The position numbers and the translations under genes are program-made. Source: Pelomyxa schiedti (lineage: Eukaryota > Evosea > Pelobiontida > Pelomyxidae). From it: a DNA stretch of 53,656 bases. The stretch is taken from positions 1 to 53,656 of the forward strand of contig JAHLWZ010000900.1 in the NCBI GenBank assembly GCA_020536535.1. The letters are read 5' to 3'. How positions within the stretch are numbered: the stretch's first letter is position 1; each line of letters opens with the position of its first letter. Shown one piece after another: positions 36,352 to 46,453 of the stretch. Below the pieces are notes generated by a model. That model worked only from the letters and a program-made list of their open reading frames with translations, was not told where the DNA came from and ran no database searches.

Positions 36352-36411
36352 GATTGATTAGGTGGTTTTAAGGGGGGCTGTGAGGGGGCTGAGCCCTGAG
36401 TGGGGTTTGGG

Positions 36412-37506
36412 CTATGGGGTGTTGAAGAGCCGGAAATTGGTTGGGATGGAGGGGGGGGGAGGTGGTGTGATAGGTGTTGGTGGTTTGGTGGTTAAGGGTA
36501 CTTGGGTTCGGTGGTCTGACTGTGGGATGGAAGAAGTGTTGGCTATTGGGGATGGTTTGTTTTGGGTGGGGATAGTGGGAGAAGTGTATTGAGGCTGTGT
36601 TACTTGGATTGTGGTTGGCTGGGCAGTGTAATTAGATGGGGCTGGTGGCCCTGTGGTTTTTTGGTAATGGCGGAGGCGATCTTTGCGATCGGCTTCAGAT
36701 TGAAAAGGGCAGCGTTGTTCGTCATGGTTGTTGGCTGAACATCTGGTGCATTTAAGTTTTGGGATGTGCCAGTAGATGGTTTTCCCAGAGAGAAATGTGA
36801 AATCCTTGGCTAGGAGTAGGTACTCTTCTACTGTAAAGAAATTTGCATGCCATTCTCCAGTCCAGGAGACCTTGGTCTTGGGTTTAGTAGTTACTTGAAG
36901 TTGTGCACTTGGCAAAGTAGTTTGGGTGGTGTTAGTTGACTTCTCTGTCTTCCTTGATTTCCGGGTCATAAACTTATCATAGGTACCGAAAAAGTCCGGG
37001 CCCACTTCCTGAAGGAGATTAATATCTCCTTCGTCTGGTGGGTCTACAATGAAGGTGACGGGAATTGGTTCTGGGAGCTTCTCCACAAAGGAGTACCGTC
37101 TACCATCGATGGAAAGTTCGATGAGTTTGTCAAGTTGGGTTCCTGCCAGCTCAAAGGATAGGGTGAAATGGTTCCTTTTTGGCACAAATTGGCATATTTT
37201 AACGCAGATGGGGAGGTTGGCTTCTATGAAATCAATGATCATTTGGGCTGTGTCGATGTTTTGTCTTACATCCTGACCAGGGGGAGGTCGGGAGTAAAGA
37301 AAAACTGTTGGCCAAGTGGGGGTTAGTTGGCAGTGTAGACGCTGAGCTTGTTCGAGGGATCGGCCTGTTCGAGGTTGACAGTCTGCACAAATCTCTCCCC
37401 CCACCAAGTATGTCCTAGCAATGCGGGGCTGTTCTTGTACTGGTGGAGTAGCGATTTCAGTTGGGCTGGGAGTGGTAACAGCCGGTTGCCTTAAAGGTGC
37501 CCCCAA
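36412..37506 (-). CDS. LINE ORF1, CCHC zinc-knuckle protein
   Basis: This 364-codon frame is upstream of ORF2 in the element, with about 60 nt between them. It carries a single zinc knuckle, CTRCSANNHDEQRC (CX2CX4HX4C), at about residue 255. A folded central region (~85-190) precedes it, and a Pro/Thr/Gln-rich C-terminus follows. This is the layout of the nucleic-acid-binding ORF1 of non-LTR elements. It is open, but its partner ORF2 is broken. Confidence 0.8.
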   Translation of the reverse strand: MGAPLRQPAVTTPSPTEIATPPVQEQPRIARTYLVGGEICADCQPRTGRSLEQAQRLHCQLTPTWPTVFLYSRPPPGQDVRQNIDTAQMIIDFIEANLPICVKICQFVPKRNHFTLSFELAGTQLDKLIELSIDGRRYSFVEKLPEPIPVTFIVDPPDEGDINLLQEVGPDFFGTYDKFMTRKSRKTEKSTNTTQTTLPSAQLQVTTKPKTKVSWTGEWHANFFTVEEYLLLAKDFTFLSGKTIYWHIPKLKCTRCSANNHDEQRCPFQSEADRKDRLRHYQKTTGPPAPSNYTAQPTTIQVTQPQYTSPTIPTQNKPSPIANTSSIPQSDHRTQVPLTTKPPTPITPPPPPSIPTNFRLFNTP

Positions 37507-37929
37507 CCCCCACAGACCCTCTGGAAAGGGTAACTCTGGGGTTGGAGTGATAGGTTGTGCGTGGTTGGTAATTGGGTCTCCTTGTCTTTGTTGTTGTGGT
37601 TGTTGTTTTCGTGTTATTGTTGAGAGTGTGTGTTGGAGGTCCCGCGAAGCCTGTCTCAGGCTTTTTGAGTTAGGTTAAAGTTTACTAGGGGTGTAGGTAG
37701 TGTTTGTTTATTGTTTTCAGTTGTGTGGGCAATTGTTTGTCGTCTTCCGTCGCCACGCTCCGCTAACATGTCGGAAGCTAGTTACCGGAACCGAAATTTG
37801 CAATTGTTTTCAGTGGGTTGCACTTGCTGCACATCTACAATGTTCTGTGTGATTCAGTTCAGATTCACAGCCTGAGGGCTGGTACTCAGGTTGTTCCCCC
37901 ACATAAAAAGACAATCAAGAAAACTCCTG

Positions 37930-38200
37930 TCTGGTCTTTCAAATCATTTAGAATGTGTCCCCGAATGTTCATGCTTCTGAGATGGCATTTCTCCTCATGA
38001 GCATTGACTCAGATGCAGATCCTGGGCACTGTCACTGTTTTCCACTGACACCACAGCCAAATTTTTGCTCTCTTCTGATTGAAACAACCTTCTCTTGGTT
38101 GGTGCCCCGTAATTTCAAAGCTCACTCGTGGTGGGTGCCTGCCTAACGGGACCCAAATATGCCAGTCCGAATGTTCAAGAACATCCACAAAAGCACAACT
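37930..38200 (+). pseudogene. Relic of a caspase-type VG tail (last exons and 3' flank)
   Basis: The segment 37990-38085 aligns with the last exon of VG2/VG5: words matching the TGACTCA.GTGCAGATCCT block, the CACTGACACCA block and the end TTTGCTC.CTTCTGATTGAAACAACCTTC. The match continues beyond the stop into the VG5 3' flank (38086-38190 versus 52193-52295). A weaker match to the penultimate exon acceptor (AAATCATTTAGAATGTG) lies near 37940. No open frame survives. The LINE lies immediately to the left, so the rest of this copy may have been lost with the insertion. Confidence 0.7.
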
Positions 38201-38277
38201 TGTAATAACAACAAAGTTGATGAGACTAAATTTGACACCTAATCCACCAGCGGGAAAGTTAATTCCTGGACGGAATC

Positions 38278-41200
38278 ATGCAAACAGCCAAGGAGGCACT
38301 GTCACAGGCGGGGATCGATGTGAAACCACTTGATGACTTGCACTTCGATTTGGATCTGCCTCTGTCCGACGATTTCATTACGCAACTCGCTGAAAATCGC
38401 CAGTTCATGGACCCTTCGTACTACAACGCCGCATGCGACGTGGTGAAGCGTTGTCTTTCTGAAAAACAAACAGGAAATGACGATGATGAGTTGGGTCGGA
38501 AGTTGTCAGGTTCCCTTTCACTTGCCACATAATTTCCAAGTAACATTAAAAAAACCACACAACGTTTGGAGCGGTTTTGTTTAACGGCTCACAGATATTG
38601 GGATGAGTGATGCCTCAGATTCGCTGTGTGGAGCACTGAAGACTCTGGGAAAACCCTGGACGGTGGCGGCTCTGAGGGAGTTTCTTTCTCTGCCTGAAAT
38701 TCCACCTCCACTTTTGCTGGTTTTCAATTCCAAAAGAGGGTGGGTTCTGAAGCTTCGGCGGAGATTGGTTCCCATGATTGACCCTGGAGGAACTCCTTCA
38801 TCCGAAATGGACTCGTTTCCTATAAAGTTGACCGAGGCAGGATTCCAGGATTTGGAAGACCTCATTGGTTTAGCACCAGAGGACTATGACAGACTAACCT
38901 CTTCAGTGAAAGTTCCAAAGGGTAGCGCCATCAAAGTTTTGGAAAAAGCAAAGACTATCGTTAGATACAGAAATACAGTACAACCTTGCACTCTGGAACA
39001 GGTCACTGAAATCTATGGGTTGATCACCACCGTCAAAGAGGCACACAATGGAAACACCGTCAACAAGGTCACACTTGTATCAGAGAAGGTTGTGACTCTG
39101 ATCAACCTGATTTGCAGTGAGAGCTGTTCACCCAATGGTGACAGCATTGCCTTTGACAAACTGGATCACTTTGGCCTTGTAACCATTGGGCTTTTTGGTG
39201 ACTTGAAAATGGCAACTGACTTCCTGGTGCGAACTGGTGCTTTTCCTCAAGACAAGAAACTCCCTGAGAACAATGGTCGGGCAGAGATACATGCCTTCAC
39301 GACCCAATTTGTGGAAGGTTCTGAAATGAGAGGTAAGACAGTGATGATTCTTGTCTTTGTTCCAGGGAGAACAAGCTTTTCCAACGTTCAGGAGTCTGAT
39401 CCTGCGTGCCTCTTCTTGCGGTTTCTTTACAGTCTTTGTGACAGGATTTTCATGTGTTTGTCTGAGCCAATGCTCATTGAGCTCCAACAACAAAGAGGAG
39501 AAGCCGAAACAACAAGGGTTGTTGAATGTGAAGTTGAGAAGACATCAATCAACGAAGACAGGTGTGAGTTCCAGAAGGGCTTTGCTCAGAGCCTCAGCCT
39601 CCCATCATTGTCAGATTCAACTTGGACAATGATCCAAGGTGAAAACAGGGTTGCCTTTGTCTGTTGTGAGGAAATCGAAGAGAGCACAGTGAAGCACCCA
39701 CTCAAAGGCCGGATTACTCCCAGTGACTTTGCATCGCAGTTCAAGGATTTTGTGGATGGGAGGGAGCTGTGCACTGACACCCTCCCTTATCTTGACAAGT
39801 TGGCACTTCTTCGGTTGCTGAATCCCACTGCTGCCCAATCAGTCGAGAACGGAGCAATCAAGAATCTCCAGAGGGTTGCAAAGGAGCAAATTAAACTGAT
39901 TCTCGGGCAACACTTCAAGCACGAGTGGAAACTGTTGGATCTTGAAGCACCACGTTCACCAAGCGATTGTGGTGGCGACTTGAACCAAACGAGGCTGAGA
40001 AATACTGCTGAGACATACCTTTCAAAGACAACCTCAGTCGTTTTTCTCTTTGAGGAGTTTTGTATAAATAAAACCGAAAGTGAACTCCGTGATTTCTTGA
40101 GTCTCACAGAACATGAAATGAAGCAGAGAATCATTCAATTTGCGAGCGATCCACCAAGACCCCACGTTCCACTTTCCACTTTTTCGTCCTTGGTGGTTGA
40201 GCAACACTTCATCTCGGAAATCAGTTCCACTTTGAAAAAGATATTTCAGAGCCAGTGCAAAGAAATCATCAAAGAAATACAAGCCTCTGTGTGCAGCAAC
40301 CCTGATGAATTTTGCTGTGGGTCATCATTCTCTTCGGTGCTGTGCACTGAAATTCACAAAGAAACTCCACACACAAAGCCTGAAAAATTTATCCTGGCAA
40401 AGCTCCAGCTACCAGGTGGCAAGGGAGACTCAAGTGTCACCGTTACCGTGGATGTGGCTAGAAACCTTCCGCGACACATTAAGTTCACAGTTGTGGAACT
40501 AAATTTGGAGATAACCACTGATGGGCGTTCCAATGTCACTCTCACACCTCCCTTTTGCTTTGACTCAGCTATATGCTCCCTCTCTGGTCGTTTCCTGTTG
40601 CCTGGAAGCAATGTGATGGTTGTTGGTGCTGAAGCTGCCAACCCTTCAAATTATCTCATCTGCATACACGGAGAGGGTACATGCTCTACAAGTTGGAAAC
40701 TGCCACAGAAAGGTAGTGTTTCACAAGTCAACTTTTGTGCAACAACGAGAATGCTGGTGCTGGTGATGAATTACACTTCACCCAATTCCAGTATTCATGC
40801 TCTGAAATTCAACGACTCATACTCAAAATTTTACAACCTGGGCAGTTTTCCGCTTGACAATAATTCCGCTCTTGCGAGTGTGAATGGAATTTTCCCAGTT
40901 CCAGAAGGGCAAAAGGTTGTTGTGACATTCCCAACAGTGGCCAAGCTCTTTGACTTTGAGCACAGAGTTATTTCAGATTTGCCACATTTTGATGGACCTG
41001 CACTTTTCCTCGGTCCAGAGTTCTTCGTCACTGTGAGGCCATCCCGTCCCGCCGTTGCAGGAACACCTGATGAGAGGGAGTTGTGTGTTGTTTCTGTGAG
41101 GAGTTGCCTGCAACCCTCCAAAGACCAGAACTGGGAAACAAACCTCCTGAACTCACACCTGTTGCCATCAACACTTCTGGCAAATTTTCAGTTTGGGGAC

Positions 41201-44200
41201 CAGGCACCAGAATCCCATTTGGTTCAATTCAACCCCACCACTGGTCACGTTTCCTCTGTTGTTTTGTTGGCTGCAATGAAGCAGACAAATTTCTCACTTC
41301 AGATGACCTCACAACCCACTCACTCTTCATGTTCGCCATTGGATTATTTGCGTATCATGTTCGACAAGTTCCCAGCAGCAGCCGTTTGTGATACAGAAAT
41401 GGAGGAGAAAAAAAAAACGCACAAGTTGACGGTTGTGGTGCCATCAGCAACACCCGAAGCAAAGAGACTGATGTCCAAGCGTCTTGAAGAATATAAAGCT
41501 AACCTTGTCGGTGTCTTCAAAATACTTGGCACAGCTGACAAGTTCTTCATGGAACATGTGACTTGCAGCATTGATCAAGGATGGTTTGAGACGGAACCAC
41601 TCCAACCAACAGGGTTTGGAACGTGGCTGAAAACACTCATTTCACTCGTTCCCGTTCAAATTGCACGTGTTGACAACAACTGTTTGGTGTTGTGCAACAA
41701 CAAGAGTTCTTCACAGGGAAATGATACGATTCAATTCGCAAAAACCCAGCACAGTGTTGCAGAAGGAATTTCATTTGGACTCCTCGACGCTATTTTCTCA
41801 TCATGTTTCAACAAACCAGTTCTTGTTGTCACATCGATGGGAAAACAGAGCACAGGGAAGAGTTACACTCTCAACCACCTCTTGGGTGTTCTCTTTGACA
41901 TCTCTGGTGGGAGGTGCACTGATGGTTGTTGGATGAGTATCCGTGAGAAGACTGACTGCCTGATTGTGGCACTGGATTTTGAGGGTCTTTGCTCTCTGGA
42001 GCGTTTTGAGCAAGAGGACGTTCTCCTTTCTGTGCTGAATGCCTCGATTTCCAACATGACACTTTTCAAGATAGGATTTAGCATCGACCGGGAAACGGAA
42101 AAAATGTTCAGGAACTTCCAAGAGGGTGTTGGAATGTTGAAAGGGGATGACAAACTCTTCAAGGGTTGTTTCACTCTCATGGTAAAAGATGTCCCTGTGA
42201 GGGACTTTCAGTCTTTACCTTTGGAACTCAAGACCAAGTTGCATGGAATTGTGGAAACAAATCAGGGAGAAAGCTTTCTTTCTCAAATGTTTATAGGGAA
42301 AATCAAAATGATTTTGTGTCCTCCACTTGGAACTCCTGGCTACAACGACAGCCTGAAGGAGTGCACCAAAATTCTACAGAAACAGATACCACAGTTCCAC
42401 AGGGGAATAGAATTCTCCTCAAAGCTCAAGCTGATTCTCGCAAAGTTGCACTTGAAAGATTGGTCTTCCCTCCAGGGACAAGACATGGTGATTATGATTC
42501 GAATGCTCCAAGAACAACTCCCTTTGGCCGTGAATTATGGTGAGTCACCCATGAGTCACCACAGGGGACTGGTGAATCTGTCAACTGGGGAAGTTGTTCC
42601 CCGCTCGGAATCAGTCACGATCTCCAGCACTAATATTCCCATTCCAAACTTGTCTCTCCTGGCTAATTGCCAGGCAGATGTAACGAGGCTCAGGGACGAG
42701 TTCAAGTCTCGTTTTGAGAAATTCTTCCCATCACCAAAGCAGTCAGAGTTCGTTTCATGGCGTAACCAGTTCAGGGAGTTTGTACACAAAGTAATTGAGA
42801 GCCGGAAGAAGCATGTGAATGATTGGGTCTGTTCAAACATAGAAGCATCATGTAAAACACCCCCTGAACCCTTTTTAAAGATTGTTGAATGTTCATTGCA
42901 AAAACTGGATGGACTTGAAGTTTGTGTAGGCACTTGTGCTGAGTGCAACTTGCGGTGTTTACTTCTACAGGCGCACTCAGGGCAACACAATTGCAACGGA
43001 TCTCACAAGTGTGAAGGTGAGTGCACTTATTGCAGATCCGCAGGCACATGTGCCTATAAGGCTGGCCACAATGGCCCTCATCAATGTGGAAGGGGCCATG
43101 CATGCAACAAGGGCTGCACTCTCTCAGGCAAAACAGGTTGCAACATATTGTGCTCCCTTATTGTCAATCATGACGGTCCATGCATGTGCAATTCACGGCA
43201 CCAGTGCGGTGAGAAATGCAATGCTCGGGCGTCAAAAGAACCCTGTGGTGGGATGTGCACGCTCCCTTGTGACGATCATCAAAAACACAACTGTGGAAGT
43301 GGGCACTGCCTGCACGGTTGCAGTTTCCCAAAGTGCACAACTTCATGTGCATCTACTGACCATTTTCACGGCGACGAAGCACCAGATTCACCTTTCCTGC
43401 ACGACTGTGGCAAAGAGCACGCCTGCCCCTCAGACTGTGAGATGCCCGGCTGGTGCGAGGTTCTGTACTTTGAGAAGGAAAAAGTTTCATTCAAGGGGCG
43501 CAGGCAAACTTTTGATTACGAGAGGAGGACTCTGCCTATACCAAAAAAGCTCCCTTGTTGTCAAACAGTTCCAGCAGGACAACGGGCGCACATAGGTAGT
43601 CACAGTTGCAACAAAAACCCTCATCGTTGCCAACAGTTGTGCCCAACCTGTGGTTATGTTTGTGAACTCGAATTTGGGCACCCTGACGAGCATCATGCAA
43701 AGCATGGAAATATGATCAAAACTCAGTTTGTTTCATGTGGCAAAAATATTGACCTCTCTGGGCGGTTGTATGAAGCTGGTGAACCAGGGCTTGCAGAGTC
43801 CTGCAGTTCATTCTGCAACAAACTCGGCAGGCACATTCACATTCTACCCTGTGAAAGACCAGGCAGTACCACCGGTGCTCACACAGGGGAAAGAGGCAGA
43901 AGGCACGCCACTGCAAAGTACTTGCCAGATCCAGAAACTCCCAGGGATGAGCTCACCCACGAAGGGTATTGGCATGCAATTGGCTTCCGCGATCCTTGCA
44001 TAGCTGACAACCGGGAGATTTTCAAATTGTGTAACTTCGAGTGTGGTGAAAACCACAGGGATGAGGGAAGATGTAAGTGCATGCTTCCTCTGTGGCATGA
44101 AAATTGTGCCTTACAAGTCAATGAGCAAAAAAAATTTGAAAGTGGAAAGCCAGATACCGGATATGCATCATCAGATGGTCACATATTCCCCAAGAAGCAT

Positions 44201-45018
44201 GGACCCCCAGAAAACATTCACATCGTTTTCTGCCTCGACGCCTCCACATCCATGTTGAGACGCAACAGGTGGCAAACTCTTGTGAGAGGTGTTGAACGGT
44301 TCATTTCTTCCAGAAATAGACCAGGGGATCTTTACAGCATTGTCTTGTTCTCTGGTGAGGGAACCGTTCGCTGTGACATGAAGTCGCCTCTCGACGCGAA
44401 AGCTATAATTGCCACGTTGCCCACATTTGGGCGAGACACGAAATTTTCAAGTGGTCTGTCAGTTGCATATCGTCAGCTAATGAAGACGAGATGGTGTGGC
44501 TTGTTCTCTTTTGCCATTGTTCACCAAAAACAAAAAGGGATGAGTACCGTGTTGCTCTCATATTTATGTCGGATGGAGAGGATGAGAACTCAGAATGGGA
44601 AAGCAGCATGCTGAACATCAAGCAGCTTGCAGAGCAAAAACCAAATGCGCTTTTAACTTTCGTGATTGGAATCGGCAATGGCTTCAACACCAAAAAGCTT
44701 CAAAGTGTTGCCACAGTTGGGAACGCACGGTTCCTCGCTGTTGACGCCGTGTGTGAAAATCTGGAAACAGTGTTGCAGAGGGTCGACTCCAACGTCAACC
44801 AACTAGTTGCTTTGATGGAACAGCCAGCACACATGGAGGCCACATCTGCATCTAGATCCACATCCAAATCCACAAGTTCATCCTCATCCGCATCCGCATC
44901 CGCATCCTCCTCTTCCTCGTCCTCATCCTTGTTCTCATCCACATCCACATCCACATCCACATCCACATCCACATCCACATCCACATCCACAGCCACATCT
45001 GATGGTGCTGCCTCATGA
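38278..45018 (+). CDS. VG4: intact giant VLIG-type GTPase with Cys/His array and VWA domain
   Basis: Best-preserved paralogue. Exons 38278-38509, 38595-44493 and 44538-45018 join to 2204 codons. The last intron is only 44 nt but uses GT-AG at the same phase-2 position as VG1, and without it the VWA frame breaks. Residues: exon-1 domain 1-77; SAM-like ~165-205; degenerate P-loop segment ~275-380; propeller-like ~710-990; GTPase GKQSTGKS ~1160 and DFEG ~1203; Cys/His array with repeated HxC..C..H.G.H units ~1520-1700 and ~1730-1780; LGRHIHILPC ~1800; VWA from ~1955 with intact MIDAS DASTSM and later IFMSDGEDENS; Ser/Thr-repeat tail from ~2140. GTPase and VWA folds suggest nucleotide-driven assembly and metal-dependent ligand binding; the Cys/His units probably bind zinc. 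The family resembles animal VLIG/GBP immune GTPases only in the G domain. Cytosolic, no signal peptide. Confidence 0.87.
44868..45000. repeat. Hexanucleotide microsatellite (TCCACA) coding the VG4 tail
   Basis: Degenerate Ser codons (TCATCC.GCATCC units) grade into about ten near-perfect copies of a hexamer at ~44935-44995. The repeat encodes an (ST)n tail and preserves frame because the period is six. It is absent from VG1, whose tail is unrelated, so the C-terminus is variable between copies. Confidence 0.9.
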
Positions 45019-46205
45019 CATGATGTGCTGGTTTTTGTTTTACTTGTGTAGTAAGTGAATAAGAAGCCGAATACAAACACAAGAGTTTATTGGATATTAC
45101 TTGGATAACTACCAATGGTGTTGTCCTTGACTAGAAGAGATAGAGATTCTGTGGATGTCGTTGTTCGGGATTTTTTCCAATAAGCTCGTACGGTTTTGCG
45201 TTTAGCGTTTGGCAAAAGGGGATGGCAGCGGTCCACAAATTAACTTGTGATGTAAGAACTGTGGGGTGAATGGCTAACGAAACCAAACTGCATGATTAGA
45301 AGTTCAGCCCTCAAGTGCTGTTAACAAATGAAGGGTGAAATGGAAAAAAAAGATAATAAGCAGAGCTCTGTGAGATATCATCAGATAGATTGGGGTAAGA
45401 AGTCGACACTTACCTCAAGAATCTTCAATAGGAGGGACAACAACATAACAAATACATGTTCAGAGTGAATCCTGAGGAAGAACACCTGTGGTTCAGGTTA
45501 CTCCGTGTCAGACGATTTCTGGAAGCAGAAAGAAGCCCAAATTGAAGGCTATATCTACCTTGGGGATAAGATACCATCGTCTTGCATAAGACAGTCCTAT
45601 TCAAGTGGATTGAGCTATTGCTGAGATTCGTTACCAATCATGACAAGCGGCATTGACTGAACCACGAGGACAATATGCTGCTGCTGTCGTTTTTCTGCGC
45701 AGTTCCGTGCTTTGGAAAACAGGTGGAATAACTTATGTAAATCGACCCACAAGCATTATAGTCCCAAGCAGTATTCAATGGAAAAGGGTATTGGTTTCAA
45801 TCCTTGATCAGAAGCAGGAAAAGAAATTCAATTATAGAAATAAGAACGTGAAGAATTATGGAGGATGGCCTATCTTTGGCAGAGAATCATCCTGTGATAT
45901 AGCCTACCTCGATAGAAATGAGCAAAGGCATCAGAAGTGACCTGCAATTGCCTGAACACAGGCAAATTTTGGAGAGAGGGAAAAAAAAGCCATTGCACTC
46001 AACAATTCCACAGAGTCATAGGTTAAGCCTTTCGTGGGAATGGCCGCGACTCGACCAACGTCTGACCTTTGAGAGACTAATAATTGTTCAACCGGCAACC
46101 GCGTGATTCGGCCCTCTTGAAAGGTCACAGGTGCGGCATCATAATCCACAACAGCCTCGTTTAATAGAGCATTCCCTGCTCGCATACGGAAGCCGCTGCC
46201 GCGAT
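45019..46205. other. Intergenic, no supported gene
   Basis: About 1.2 kb between VG4 and the VG5 upstream region. Reading frames are short, unrelated to known families and interrupted. Nothing beyond A-rich tracts is seen. Confidence 0.5.
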
Positions 46206-46208
46206 CGA

Positions 46209-46290
46209 AGAACGATGTCAAACCACTTGAGGAACCGGGACTTCGACTTGGACGTCACCCCCTTCGTCCACGCAGGAAGCGGCAGTAGCC
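46209..46290 (+). pseudogene. Relic copy of VG exon 1 upstream of VG5
   Basis: This stretch repeats the central part of exon 1: GATGTCAAACCACTTGA, then a shifted GACTTCGACTTGGACGT segment, matching the DVKPLDD..DFDLD coding of the functional exons. One net frame change separates the two halves. It stands about 200 nt before the intact exon 1 of VG5 (46454-46685), implying a partial duplication or the remnant of a lost gene. Confidence 0.6.
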
Positions 46291-46453
46291 TAAGTTCAGG
46301 TAAAAACCCTTGGACATCCGTGAGAGTTCCAGTTCCACAGTGAAGTGCAAAAACACTTGCACAATCAAAGGCAGATGTCTCATGTCTGAGGTATCATTCC
46401 GAGGTATGATAACAAGTGGGGAACAAAAAAACCAGGTCAATAAGGGGAAAAAA

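Larger units (their letters stand above)
33700..37790 (-). mobile_element. Non-LTR retrotransposon (LINE), two ORFs, decayed
   Basis: The element reads on the minus strand. The 5' end lies near 37790, ORF1 spans 37506-36412, ORF2 begins at 36351, and 3' remnants reach about 33700. ORF1 has a CCHC knuckle; ORF2 has an apurinic-type endonuclease followed by reverse transcriptase. The RT part is broken by a frameshift near 34600 and by stops. I did not find a clear poly-A tail or target-site duplication, so the boundaries are approximate. It sits between VG3 and VG4 and abuts the relic of a caspase-type tail. Confidence 0.88.

Noticed and set aside
44700-45115. Minus-strand frames rich in DVDVDV and MWMWMW
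   Set aside because: Direct shadows of the TCCACA microsatellite in VG4.
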